DNA of 64,000 bases from Theocolax elegans (GCA_026168455.1 CM047429.1:53079027-53143026); one strand, 5' to 3'; counted from the first letter of the stretch, positions 42,004 to 53,829 are shown. Made by a program: numbers and translations. The notes: generated by a model not told the origin, from the sequence alone.

Positions 42004-43438
42004 GTAAGTTACCCTCGTTCCTTTTTCACTGGTGATTATCTTGGTGTGACGATTTTTTTCCTTTCTATCGGCACGCATCGGCGATCATCCTGTTCCGCGA
42101 AACTGAAAATTGTCTCTTTTTAGCACTAGGCGTTCTTTCGTTGAAAGCTTATCGACTTGCTTCCGTACACCTTTTGTACATACAACTTTAGTGCTTATAG
42201 CTCAAAAGTAGCCGCGTTGTCCTTTTTTATTTAATAATCGAGTTCGGGCATAAGGCGCATTTACGTTTCAACACTGTTGCAATCGCCTTCTATTTTTTAC
42301 TTTTAGGTGTACATGGTGTACAAGCGAGTACGCGTAAACGCAGGACCAGATGCGAGTCATGCACCAATTTAACTGACCACGTAGTACCATATGCGACGTA
42401 ATGCACGTGTATACGTTACTCGTAATTATAGAAGACGTAATGTGTGTCGCATTTGTCGGGCGATTAAAAAATAAAGCCACGTCTGAGCCGTGACTTCTGT
42501 AACCGCGCGTCGAATTAACGATATTCGCGTATCCTGGTAATTAGCACGATTGATTCAGCGGATTTTGACTCGCGGCTGCGGTGTCGCGCACACGCCTTCT
42601 CTCTCTCATCCTCTCTCGGTTGTTATAATTAATTGAGCTTATTACAGAATAATAGTAACGAAGCAGCTCCGTTTTCCAGCCAGCCGTGCATAATGCTCAG
42701 GACGCAGTTCGCGCCATTGACATATATTCGCGACGCGTACGCGGCATTCATACTGCATGCACCAAACGCTCCTGGAAATTCGAACAGATTGCAGAATTCT
42801 CGATTGGGAATTACTTCCTGTACCATTTAATTGCAATTGAATGCTATTTTATTATTTTATTAACGGATTTAATTCGATCAAAAACTAACGAAATCATTTC
42901 GATTTGAAATATATATATGAATACATTTTTTTTAATATACTATTAACTTTTGGACGCTCAATTGTCTAATTGTAAATAATGTATGTAAAAAAGATAAATT
43001 GACAACGAGAGACATTTAAGACATTACGTATTCCCATTAAAAAATATCTAATTTTTTTCTTGAACTTATAAAAGATGTGTTAAATTAAAATATAGATTGT
43101 ATTACTTACACGGAATCTAAAAATCATACAAATTTTATCGTATAAGGATAGGTATCTTTAGAGTAAATACGTTAGGAATGGTGTATTGTCAACAATAGCT
43201 TATATTATCAAATAAAAATAATCGTATGACAGTTCGAAGATCATCGGGAGAACGATTGCATAAATGCAACGGGTGGGCTAGAAGCGAGCGGGTGGAATCT
43301 CTCCTCATTCGGGTCCGAGTTATTATCGCTAAGGTAGCTGGAGGTGGAAGTAGAAACTAATTACGAACTGACAACGCCAGGGAGTATTGTGGAAAATGTC
43401 TTGTCAAACGCTAAACTTCGCGGGCCTTAACCGGCACC

Positions 43439-43444
<6 letters not shown>

Positions 43445-43476
<32 letters not shown>
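43445..43476. repeat. (CT)n microsatellite
   Basis: A pure CT run in the GC-rich block just before duplication 1. A GCT/CTG trinucleotide run follows at 43577-43598. Confidence 0.95.
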
Positions 43477-43481
<5 letters not shown>

Positions 43482-43719
43482 TTCTTTCTGGCCCAAGAAC
43501 GCGTTTGCTTTCTCACTCGCATACCCCGAGTCCATTGTTCGTACTTCTTCGCAAGTTGGGTAGCGCGAGTGAGCCCGCTGCTGCTGCTGCTGCTGCTGTT
43601 CTCAGGCTCACTCCACACCTTCGCGATAAGACGAGCGTCGAGAACTCGCGTGAACCGGCCAGCGCCGCGTTTAAACTTGATATCGCACCGCTCGGAATTA
43701 ACGAGGTCTTATACACCAG

Positions 43720-45231
43720 CTCTCACAGTCTCATAGTCTCCGCGCCACCTGCGTCTCGGATTTGGACGCTCGGGACCTATCGCACACTCTCTAACCTTCT
43801 TCACTCCCAATTTTCCTTCGTTCCATTCTTCTTTCCCTACTTTTTTCGACTTTCTCCATTCTCTTGATCGCGGATCAAAATATTCATATTAATACTATAT
43901 CAGACATTCTGTGACTATATGAACATTGAAATATATATACCTACACATTATTAGCTACGTAATTAAGTGGTAATCATAAGTCACGTATGCAATCTTTATT
44001 TATCTTATCTACCACCAGCAGCTTTTTTTCTATTGAAACTTTATTTTTATTTCTACTACTGCATAATGTAATTTAATATTCAAAAAATAAAATAAAACAT
44101 ATGCGTGGTTTATTATTAATATAAAAAAAACACTTAATTATCGTATAAGTAAATATCGACACTAATTTCAACGTCCAAATTAATTTATCATCTTTGTGTA
44201 TATATATAATTTGACTTTAACATTGCATTAAATATTAAAGCTATTTTAAATACGTATAAATCTCAATATTTGTAAATGATTAATAAAATTCAGTATAATT
44301 TAGTACATCAATTTTGAGATATATAAATATAACGCCCGGAAATATTGAATATCAAAAAAGGCGACCACGCCACAATCAATTTTGATCTAACACCGCTCAA
44401 AAGATCACATTTTCGCGAGCTTTCGAATGGCGGTGGTTAGATTATTGGCCAAGACCGTTGGTGTAAGTTATACCCCATAAACCTCATAAAATCACTCATT
44501 TTCATGTATTTTAGGGCATTTATCTCAAATCTATTGATTTTTTTTAAAAAACATTAAAAACAACTATTGTTCAAAATAATCCTTAGAACTTAACTACCTG
44601 GGTTACAATTCTTAATTTAAATCTCGAAGAGATAGGCACTTGGAAATATTGAATATCAAAAAAGGCGACCACGCCACAATCGATTTTGATCTAACACCGC
44701 TCAAAAGATCACATTTTTTGTGAGCTTTCGAATGGCGGTGGTTAGATTATTGGCCAAGATCGCTGGTGTAAGTTATGCCCTAAAATACATGAAAATTAGT
44801 GATTTTATGAGGTTTATGGGGTATACATAAAGTAGATTGGCTCAATCGTTTCTGTACCGAAAAGTAATGTACAAGTAGAATAGAATGATTAATTATTAAA
44901 TTGGTAATTTGATTATTTAAGACATTCAAAAAGTGTATTTTTAATTGTACGAGCTTCCAAATTTAGTAAGGTAATTCACAATTGCGCTTATTTTTCGGTT
45001 AGCCACTTTTTCGTGCAATTAAAAATGTTATGTAGAAAAGGAAGTAGTAGACATGCGAACACAATGCCAAATTCCCGCGAAGAGTAAATTTGACGTATAT
45101 GTGCGGTGAATTAGGCCATGTAAACACCGCCGAGCTGACTATAGTTGAATGTCGACGTCCGCAACAATGACCCAAGCTCTTTGTCGAATTTGTAAATGCA
45201 CGCGTAGGGTCGCTTATACACTGCGTGGGAG
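43720..45231. repeat. Tandem duplication 1, unit A (about 1.5 kb)
   Basis: This unit begins CTCTCACAGTCTCATAG and ends TACACTGCGTGGGAG. The same sequence restarts at 45232. Outside the central foldback repeat, A and B are nearly identical at 43720-44330 versus 45232-45833, with a few 1-2 base indels and substitutions. They are noisier at 44830-45231 versus 46895-47295, mainly from single-base indels. The join has only an AG in common with the left flank. Unit A lacks about 550 bases of the central repeat present in B. Confidence 0.9.
44334..44827. mobile_element. Shortened copy of the foldback element in unit A
   Basis: This stretch holds one partial (44334-44515) and one fuller (44516-44827) direct copy of the 310-bp unit, in the same flanking context as the element in unit B. 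The left 300 bases and the inverted right arm are missing. The central segment around CATGTATTTTAGGG appears in both orientations within the stretch, as expected of collapsed foldback arms. Confidence 0.6.
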
Positions 45232-47295
45232 CTCTCACAGTCTCATAGTCTCCGCGCCACCTGCGTCTCGGATTTGGACGCTCGGGACCTATCGCACACT
45301 CTCTAACCTTCTTCACTCCCAATTTTCCTTCGTTCCATTCTTCTTTCCCTACTTTTTTCGACTTTCTCCATTCTCTTGATCGCGGATCAAAATATTCATA
45401 TTAATACTATATCAGACATTCTGTGACTATATGAACATTGAAATATATACCTACACATTATTAGCTACGTAATTAAGTGGTAATCATAAGTCACGTATGC
45501 AATCTTTATTTATCTTATCTACCACCAGCAGCTTTTTTTCTATTGAAACTTTATTTTTATTTCTACTACTGCATAATGTAATTTAATATCAAAAAATAAA
45601 ATAAAACATATGCGTGGTTTATTATTAATATAAAAAAAACACTTAATTATCGTATAAGTAAATATCGACACTAATTTCAACGTCCAAATTAATTTATCAT
45701 CTTTGTGTATATATATAATTTGACTTTAACATTGCATTAAACATTAAAGCTATTTTAAATACGTATAAATCTCGATATTTGTAAATGATTAATAAAATTC
45801 AGTATAATTTAGTACATCAATTTTGAGATATATATATGGGCTATTCATGTCAAGTGGTACGATGAAAATTTTAAATCGCTCCAAAATTGGAAAACAGGCT
45901 GGAAATATCTTTCAGAAGATAGAAAAAAATTTTTAGGTGTTAAAAATAACTTTGCCTAAGCGTTATTCCACCATGAAAATAATGGAAATTTTTCAATTTT
46001 TTAGAAAAATTTCTATTTCAAAGCCATTTATCTCAAAATCTATTGATTTTTTGAAAAACACTTAAAACAACTTTTGTTCAAAATAATCTTTAGAACTTAT
46101 CTACCTGGGTTACAATTCTTAATTTTTAAAATCTCGAAGAAATATAACGCCCGGAAATATTGAATATCAAAAAACAGGCGACCACCGCCACAATCAATTT
46201 TGATCTAACACCGCTCAAAAGATCACATTTTCGCGAGCTTTCGAATGGCGGTGGTTAGATTATTGGCCAAGACCGTTGGTGTAAGTTATACCCCATAAAC
46301 TCATCAAAATCACTCCTTTTCATGTATTTTAGAGGCATTTATCTCAAAATCTATTGATTTTTTTTTAAAAAAACATTAAAAACCAACTATTGTTCAAAAT
46401 AATCCTTAGAACTTAACTACCTGGGTTACAATTCTTAATTTAAATCTCGAAGAGATAGGCACTTGGAAATATTGAATATCAAAAAAGGCGACCACGCCAC
46501 AATCGATTTTGATCTAACACCGCTCAAAAGATCACATTTTTTGTGAGCTTTCGAATGGCGGTGGTTAGATTATTGGCCAAGATCGCTGGTGTAAGTTATG
46601 CCCTAAAATACATGAAAATTAGTGATTTTATGAGGTTTATGGGGTATAAGTTACACCAACGGTCTTGGCCAATAATCTAACCACCGCCATTCGAAAGCTC
46701 ACGAAAAATGTGATCTTCTGAGCGGTGTTAGATCAAAATCGATTGTGGCGTGGTCGCCTTTTTTGATATTCAATATTTCCGGGCGTTATATTTCTTCGAG
46801 ATTTTAAAATTAAGAATTGTAACCCAGGTAGATAAGTTCTAAAGATTATTTTGAACAAAAGTTGTTTTTAATGTTTTTTCAAAAAAATCAATAGATATTG
46901 GCTCAATCGTTTCTGTACCGAAAAGTAATGTAGCAAGTGAATGATTAATTATTAAATGTGGTAATTTGATTATTTAAGACATTCAAAAGTGTAATTTTAA
47001 TTGTACTAGCTTCCAAATTAGTAAGGTATTCACAATTACGCTTATTTTTCGGTTAGCCACTTTTTCGTGCAATTATACAAAGTTATGTAGAAAAGGAAGT
47101 AGTAGAACATTGGGCGAACACAATGCCAATTCCAAACGCGAAGAGTAAATTTGACGTATATGTGCGGGTGAATTAGGCCATGTAAACAAACCGCCGAGCT
47201 GACTATAGTTGAATGTCGACGTCCGCAACAATGACCCAAGCTCTTTGTCGAATTTGTAAATGCACGCGTAGGGTCGCTTATACACTGCGTGGGAG
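45232..47295. repeat. Tandem duplication 1, unit B (about 2.06 kb)
   Basis: This is the second copy of the 43720 unit and the longer of the two, because it keeps the left end and the inverted arm of the foldback repeat (45836-46895). After 47295 the sequence departs into unique DNA (TTTTCTCGGTACC). No gene is visible; open frames of 76-120 codons at the copy starts are low-complexity and not convincing. Whether two units exist in the genome or represent two haplotypes joined in assembly cannot be settled here. Confidence 0.9.
45836..46895. mobile_element. Foldback/MITE-like element with about 310-bp repeated arms
   Basis: The element starts GGGCTATTCATGTCAAGTGG next to a TATATAT run. A unit of about 310 bp occurs twice in direct orientation (46024-46333 and 46334-46647). 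Its core carries AACGCCCGGAAATATTGAAT, then TGGCGGTGGTTAGATTATTG, then ATACCCCATAAAC. An inverted copy follows at 46648-46895, so 46560-46700 folds into a hairpin. It has no transposase frame, so it would be non-autonomous. The right end stops at ATCAATAGAT and lacks a match to the GGGCTATTC end, so it is either truncated or mis-assembled across the hairpin. Confidence 0.6.
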
Positions 47296-47373
47296 TTTTC
47301 TCGGTACCAAATACGTCCTCTTTCCAACATACACGCGACAAAGTTACGACGAAAAGAAAACTAATGTATCACC

Positions 47374-47402
47374 ATCTCTCTCTCTCTCTCTTTCTCTCTC
47401 TC
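47374..47402. repeat. (CT)n microsatellite
   Basis: A CT run with one TTT interruption, just after duplication 1. Confidence 0.95.
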
Positions 47403-47439
47403 GCATTCTTTCTTGCGCTATCTAATATGTATACCTTAG

Positions 47440-48622
47440 CATTCGTCTCTCTCGCAATGTATCTAGCTAACGGTGAGCGTGAAGAGAAGGCGGCGAGGGG
47501 AATATCCGGGTGGGGGACTATCTCGATAAGGCTTATCAGTAGGCTTCAGGATGGTCGCGCCCAGCAGGTTATCCGCGGGCAGTGAAGCACAGGTGTCGCG
47601 CACGAAAAGGTTGCCCGCGGAACAATCAGGTTGCAGCTCGCTCACGTAGGCCTACTTGTAAAGAGAGCGAGATCGAGTGAAAGAAGGAGGGAGAGATAGA
47701 GAGAGAGAGAGAGAGGGGAACGAACGAGTAAAAAAGACAAAGAGTGCGGGGCTCCCTCAAGGTACGTCGAGAATCGCGTAATCGCTCAAGACTCAAGCTT
47801 TTAATTTGACGCTTTAGAACCTCGAGCGAGACTTAGGAGAGCTAAGAAAGACCGGAAAAAGAGGGAAACGACCGTGCGACGAAAGCACCTATCCGTTGTC
47901 ACTCCTTCCTTCCTCTTCTCTTCGCGTCTACCCTCTTTTTTCCGTATTATTTTCACGAGCGCGACGCGAGACTAACTTACCTAAATTCGTCGACGAATAT
48001 GAACACGCGAGCCACTCTAGACTTTTTCCCGAGTTCTCCGCAGTCAACGGTAACCTCGACTTTCCTGGCTCTCGAGCGTCGCATACTCCCGCCGTGATCT
48101 CGTGCCGGCGAAAGTAACAAAGGAATTGAGCAAGGAAACGGAATTTGCCTCGGTCGGTCCCCACTAGCTCCTTCTCATCCCTCGGATCGAGCGCGTTGTC
48201 CGGTTCCTGTAGTTTTAACCCTCGTACTCCTCTTTTCCTAGTCCGAAAGCCTTTGGCGCACTCCCGACGTACGCGATCGCACAGTCGGTGCGCGAGTTCA
48301 GCCTTTACCTCTCTCGTGTGTCTCGCATACTTCGAGTTTCTAATTAAACTCCAACTTTTAATTGACTCGTCGTAACGCCGGAGACTCGCGCCATATGGCC
48401 GCACGTACGTTCTCCTTTCGCGGTGCGACGTCGCCCTCGTTTTTCCCTTTGCGAAACTCCTCGGGAACGAGTGGACGTGTCCGGTTCCGGTAGTACCTCC
48501 TTCGGCGGGCGACTCTTCCTCACTCGCGACAATCGCGTATCGTAGATGGCCCGTGAAGCGCATAGCCGAGATATCTCTTGTCTCTACGGATAGTTGTTAT
48601 TTTCTCTCTGTCTTGATCGCAG
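47440..48622. promoter_or_regulatory. GC/CpG-rich block upstream of the coding exon
   Basis: This stretch of about 1.2 kb is CpG-rich and low in stop codons. It holds a short GA run (47700-47714) and many TCG/CGA words, and leads directly into the acceptor and coding exon. It is a plausible proximal promoter or upstream-exon region. A 211-codon open frame on the minus strand (ATG at 48563) exists here but is Arg-rich, matches no family I know, and is best explained by the base composition. No clear TATA box was found. Confidence 0.4.
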
Positions 48623-48906
48623 ACGCAAGGGCGAGTCCAAAGTCTCGTGGAGCGTGTAGCCCAGCGATCGACGCCACCGGCCAACAACTGGAGTGAACGG
48701 AGCAGCAACCCTGCGCGTCGAGGGCGGGAGGAGCATCCTAGTCTCGAGCTGACCCCGCTCAAGTTTGGAGGTTGAGACCTTCAAACGAGCCCCACCCAGG
48801 AATCATTCAGTCGAAGGCGAAGCGGAGATCGGCGGACGCAGAGGAGTCGGGCAGCCGCCAGGGCCCGAGCAACGTTGACGCGGCAGGTGCGTCGACGAGG
48901 ACGCCC
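48623..48906 (+). other. 5' UTR part of the coding exon, after a splice acceptor
   Basis: A pyrimidine-rich run followed by GATCGCAG ends with AG at 48621-48622 and makes a good 3' splice site. From 48623 to the ATG at 48907 the coding frame contains a TAG at 48739, so this part would be untranslated. It suggests that the gene has at least one upstream noncoding first exon, and that the exon may be shared by several promoters. Transcription could instead start inside this GC-rich block with no splicing; the sequence alone does not decide. Confidence 0.5.
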
Positions 48907-49121
48907 ATGAAAATGCTTCAGTCTCTCAACACTCTGGCGAGCAAAATCTCGCCAGGCTCGCCTACCGATGGCAATGCCAACAAGGTTCACATGCACAACA
49001 ACAATAACAACGACAGCAACAAAAATATCTCGCACCATCCGCATCCCTACTCGAAGAAGCCGATTCAGCAGCTCACCAACCTCCCTACGCAGTCGAGCAA
49101 TGGTGACCAGAAAGAAAACAC
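48907..49121 (+). CDS. N-terminal coding exon of an unidentified protein, ending at a splice donor
   Basis: This is the only convincing coding exon in the window. From the ATG at 48907 it reads MKMLQSLNTLASKISPGSP, then a low-complexity stretch rich in Asn, His and Ser (HMHNNNNNDSNKN, SHHPHPY), and ends QSSNGDQKEN plus two bases of the next codon. Codons are mostly C/G-ending, unlike the AT-rich surroundings. The exon runs into GTGAGT at 49122, a near-consensus donor, giving a phase-2 intron. The next in-frame codon is TGA, so splicing is required for a longer protein. The second ATG (48913) has an A at -3 and a better insect start context than the first (C at -3), so translation may begin at MLQSL. 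The in-frame sequence upstream is open to a TAG at 48739 but has no ATG. The protein looks disordered; a KEN tripeptide near the end could be an APC/C degron or chance. No family was recognised. Coding status is fairly sure; function is unknown. Confidence 0.75.
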
Positions 49122-49989
49122 GTGAGTTCACTCCTATTATATACTTATTCAATACTTAGGATATTTCATATTTATCTTTCCGTTCGTGTTTACCAAAACG
49201 TTAGCCCTAGTACTAATTTCAACGTAATTTAATCAATGTATGGGCAAAAAATGGTAATATTTCTACGAGATGACTTAAATACATTAGTTGCATTAGTAAA
49301 TCGGGAACTATCGTAGTCAAAATTTTTCTTTTACACGAGTTCACCTCTTGTGCAAATAATTGTGCATTTACGTTTTAGATTATATACTTTTAATATTATA
49401 AAAAATGTATGTGCACGTACATTGTTGATTCCAAAGATTTGAAGGTACTTACATAATTTTACAAGATCGAAATGTACTTATTCGAAATAAAAAATAATTT
49501 TCTTAAAATAACTCGATGCAGATGTACAATGTTCCGCAAATTGATTTATAAAAATAACAGTTAAATTTATTTAGCCTAAATAAATTTTGAATTATATTTG
49601 ACGATTTAGTAGGTTTTCCGCTATACGCGTAGTGTGCACATTCACAATGAGTCAATGAGTAACCGAGATTAATATTTTAAACGCAGGAGAGTTGAAAACG
49701 TTGCACGCCCTTCAATCGCTACATAGTCAATTAGGAAATCGTTACCCATTTATATCTGTTCACTTAAATCCACTTGGATATTTAAAAGCCATCTACGATC
49801 AACAGAGGCACGAAATAAATAATGTTTCACTTGATTTGCGAAGCCAAAAATTAGATAGCAAGGCACCCGAGGAGCACAGCGAGTGCGTTGTACTACCGCT
49901 TTCTTTCATTGCACTGAATTTCTCCTCGTTCTCGAGTGGAAAGAAAAGGGAGGGAGCAAGTTTGTGCTGAGAAAGCGCTTAAATTTTAA

Positions 49990-50300
49990 GTTCGACCACT
50001 CTCTTCCCTTTCTCGCCTTAGTCCTCCTCCGCCTCCTCCACCTCCCCTTCGTCTTTTTCCTCAGCTCCTCTCCTCTCCTCTCCTCTCTTCCTCTTAGCTC
50101 GACGCTCCCCTCTGCTCCTTATTCCTTTCCGTCTACACCACTCAAACTTCACGTCCTTCCTCTTCTGTTTCTCCGCTGATTCGTCGTTTTTTACATATAA
50201 TTCCACCGACTCTCAAGACTCGAGAGCTCCGAGGCTTTCCAGGTCTTGAGAATTTCCCCTATACATCTACCTCCTTTTCCTATACTCTTTATTTCTTCCT
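49990..50300. repeat. Pyrimidine-rich tract, repeated at 52445-52755
   Basis: The plus strand is dominated by C and T (CTCCTCCGCCTCC, CTCCTCTCCTCTCC) for about 300 bases. The minus strand therefore gives a spurious Glu/Arg-rich frame. Such mirror-like polypurine/polypyrimidine DNA can adopt triplex structures. The copy in unit 2 is almost identical. Confidence 0.7.
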
Positions 50301-51011
50301 CTCTATTTCTTTCTCTCTTTCACCGTCGAATCCAACGAGAGTGCTCGATACGATTTCGCGCAGCACGCCGCGCCTTGTCTCGCTCCCTCTTTTTACTTCA
50401 AAGAGACATACACGACTTTTCACACGTATTGTTCAAAATTCACGAACTCTTGCGACTAATTACTCAATATCTTTAATTTCTTTCACGCCACATTTTATTC
50501 TAAATTTAACTATAATGTCTTATGACTTCTATTTTTTGTAAAAATATCAAAATACTACAGTAAAGCATACACGCTAACATTGAAATTTTCAGTTTACGTA
50601 TAAAATTTGTAACGGAAAATTACATTAAATACTACGCCTAGAGTTATTGCCAGAACATCCGCGAATGTTAGTATCGCCACACTTTACGATCGCAGTTGAA
50701 AGTCCTTTTAAAATATTTATAATAGACGTAGGGATGTCTTGCTCTTCGATCAAGAATTGATAAATATCTAAATTCGAAGACACTTTTGCCTTAGTCAAAC
50801 CAATGGTCTATACCTATAAGTTTCTCCGAGAGCAAGTAGATCTATTTATCGAATCACCATATAGCTATATATACATACTTGATAAGTATTTTTTATATGT
50901 GCAAGTATAATGTACGATAAAGTGAAATGAATAATTAGATGCTACAGTAAAAACATGATATTTGCTTTTTGAATAAATATAATTTGTTAATTCATTGAAA
51001 TTACAAAGTTA

Positions 51012-51374
51012 TTGAAAAACATGTTGTATATGAAACTTGATACGAGAATAGGTACATTTAACAAATTCAATTGCTTTCCATGTAATGAACAATCAATTTT
51101 CATTGAATTTCGTGATACAAAGAATAATGTTTGCTTTTCTTATTTTTTCGTTCTGAAAGGAAAATTAGTTAAAAAAATTAGTACAATCGTGATTACTGTT
51201 GCAACAATTTACAATGTACACAACAACGGTAAAATATATGTAGGTAAAACGCATATTTATAAGTATGTAGATAAAATATACAATATTTATCAAATAACAG
51301 AAAATAGTTTAATTAACATAATGACGTATCCACTCGTCAAATGTTACGAAACAATGACTATAGAAAAAAGTTAA
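51012..51374 (+). other. AT-rich open reading frame in duplication unit 1, coding status unknown
   Basis: The frame runs about 120 codons in very AT-rich DNA, where stop codons are frequent. The first true ATG is at 51027 (MLYMKLDTRIGTFNKF...). The product is Ile/Asn/Lys/Tyr-rich with no domain I recognise and ends TMTIEKS. Its length is only mildly surprising by chance over a window this size. No promoter, intron signal or family match supports it. Confidence 0.12.
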
Positions 51375-51596
51375 GAACTAAATGCATGTTTCCGGAAAGC
51401 AGAAGGGTCCATACGCCGCCGCTCACCGGCGAAGGGCTTGAAAATTTCGTGTAGTTCGCTCGAATTCGTAGCTGCTGCTTCTTCATTATTTTGTTACGCC
51501 ACATAAGCATGCGAGGAAAGCGCGCGCGAGAGAGAGTGAGAGAGGGAGAGAGATCGAGTACATAGCTCAGAGAAAAGGGTCGGCCAAACGGGTAGG

Positions 51597-51628
51597 TATA
51601 TAAGCGGTTAAATAACTCGGCTTCATTC
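51597..51628 (+). promoter_or_regulatory. TATA + initiator core promoter candidate (unit 1)
   Basis: TATATAAG (51597-51604) is followed by TCATTC (51623-51628), which matches the insect initiator TCAKTY with the A at 51625. TATA lies 28 bases upstream of that A, close to the normal spacing. A GA-rich stretch (about 51528-51552), as bound by GAGA factor in flies, lies upstream. No downstream promoter element and no downstream exon were recognised. A consensus donor CAG|GTGAGT lies close by on the opposite strand (about 51685-51695), so strand assignment is open. Confidence 0.4.
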
Positions 51629-53466
51629 TCCACGGATCTCGCCGAGTAAACTCGTCGTCGATCTTGCCCGCGGGGGCGGATCCGACTCACCTGCTGCTTT
51701 CAAACCGTGCACTCGCGACCTCTCGGTTTACGAAACAAATTGCTCTACAGAATGCGCCATTGACTTCTTGTTATAGCCGGAACCCCATTTTGTTGGCGGT
51801 ATAACTGAGATATTCGTGCATTCGAAAATCATAATAGGCCTGGACTATATCAAATTTGATTTTTTTGGCAGCTTTTAATATTGTTTTTAATAATATCTTT
51901 AAAAATGTCAGTTACGCACTAATCATTAATAATATACAATTTACAAACTTATTCAATAAGATATTTTATTTCTGAATATATAGTTTATGTAACGATTTGT
52001 ATATACATTACTAAACATTTTTTTTTGTCATAAATTTACAGATAAGAACTCTTGTAAAACTGTTTTTTATATATGTCCCATGGCAGATGGCCTCGAATAA
52101 TTTGAGCATAATCTTAAATGAAAATTAACAACAATAAAGTGTAATGAAACCAACTAATTTACATTACTTATTAATAATATATTAATTATTACATCAAACA
52201 TTTATATCTGTTCACTTAAATCCACTTGGATATTTAAAAGCCATCTACGATCAACAGAGGCACGAAATAAATAATGTTTCACTTGATTTGCGAAGCCAAA
52301 AATTAGATAGCAAGGCACCCGAGGAGCACAGCGAGTGCGTTGTACTACCGCTTTCTTTCATTGCACTGAATTTCTCCTCGTTCTCGAGTGGAAAGAAAAG
52401 GGAGGGAGCAAGTTTGTGCTGAGGAAAGCGCTTAAATTTTAAGTTCGACCCACTCTCTTCCCTTTCTCGCCTTAGTCCTCCTCCGCCTCCTCCACCTCCC
52501 CTTCGTCTTTTTCCTCAGCTCCTCTCCTCTCCTCTCCTCTCTTCCTCTTAGCTCGACGCTCCCCTCTGCTCCTTATTCCTTTCCGTCTACACCACTCAAA
52601 CTTCACGTCCTTCCTCTTCTGTTTCTCCGCTGATTCGTCGTTTTTTACATATAATTCCACCGACTCTCAAGACTCGAGAGCTCCGAGGCTTTCCAGGTCT
52701 TGAGAATTTCCCCTATACATCTACCTCCTTTTCCTATACTCTTTATTTCTTCCTCTCTATTTCTTTCTCTCTTTCACCGTCGAATCCAACGAGAGTGCTC
52801 GATACGATTTCGCGCAGCACGCCGCGCCTTGTCTCGCTCCCTCTTTTTTACTTCAAAGAGACATACACGACTTTTCACACGTATTGTTCAAAATTCACGA
52901 ACTCTTGCGACTAATTACTCAATATCTTTAATTTCTTTCACGCCACATTTTATTCTAAATTTAACTATAATGTCTTATGACTTATATTTTTTGTAAAAAT
53001 ATCACAATACTACAGTGAAGCATACACGCTAACATTGAAATTTTCAGTTTACGTATAAAATTTGTAACGGAAAATTACATTAAATACTACGCCTAGAGTT
53101 ATTGCCAGAACATCCGCGAATGTTAGTATCGCCACACTTTACGATCGCAGTTGAAAGTCCTTTTAAAATATTTATAATAGACGTAGGGATGTCTTGCTCT
53201 TCGATCAAGAATTGATAAATATCTAAATTCGAAGACACTTTTGCCTTAGTCAAACCAATGGTCTATACCTATAAGTTTCTCCGAGAGCAAGTAGATCTAT
53301 TTATCGAATCACCATATAGCTATATATACATACTTGATAAGTATTTTTTATATGTGCAAGTATAATGTACGATAAAGTGAAATGAATAATTAGATGCTAC
53401 AGTAAAAACATGATATTTGCTTTTTGAATAAATATAATTTGTTAATTCATTGAAATTACAAAGTTA

Positions 53467-53829
53467 TTGAAAAACATGTTGTATATGAAACTTGATACGA
53501 GAATAGGTACATTTAACAAATTCAATTGCTTTCCATGTAATGAACAATCAATTTTCATTGAATTTCGTGATACAAAGAATAATGTTTGCTTTTCTTATTT
53601 TTTCGTTCTGAAAGGAAAATTAGTTAAAAAAATTAGTACAATCGTGATTACTGTTGCAACAATTTACAATGTACACAACAACGGTAAAATATATGTAGGT
53701 AAAACGCATATTTATAAGTATGTAGATAAAATATACAATATTTATCAAATAACAGAAAATAGTTTAATTAACATAATGACGTATCCACTCGTCAAATGTT
53801 ACGAAACAATGACTATAGAAAAAAGTTAA
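53467..53829 (+). other. Second copy of the AT-rich open reading frame
   Basis: This frame is identical in translation to the one at 51012, as expected from the recent duplication. It adds no independent evidence of coding. Confidence 0.12.

Larger units (their letters stand above)
49747..52198. repeat. Tandem duplication 2, unit 1 (2452 bp)
   Basis: This unit begins CATTTATATCTGTTCAC and runs directly into the same words at 52199. The first roughly 1.95 kb matches unit 2 almost perfectly (a handful of single-base indels and three substitutions seen). The last 450 bases (from about 51700) differ by many single-base indels. The breakpoint words CATTTAT occur at the left edge of unit 1, at the join and at the right edge of unit 2, consistent with a microhomology-mediated tandem duplication. 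Confidence 0.92.

Noticed and set aside
43505..43867. 120-codon frame whose second half reappears at 45149-45379
   Set aside because: The shared peptide is explained by the DNA duplication; the first half crosses a CTG repeat, and neither has a domain.
47928..48563. 211-codon open frame on the minus strand with a true ATG, the longest in the window
   Set aside because: It lies in CpG-rich DNA where stops are rare, is Arg-rich with no recognisable domain, and sits opposite the likely 5' region of the coding exon.
49692..49970. Possible second coding exon after an AG at 49686
   Set aside because: Joined to the phase-2 donor at 49121 it reaches a stop almost at once; the frame that stays open does not match the phase and has no ATG start.
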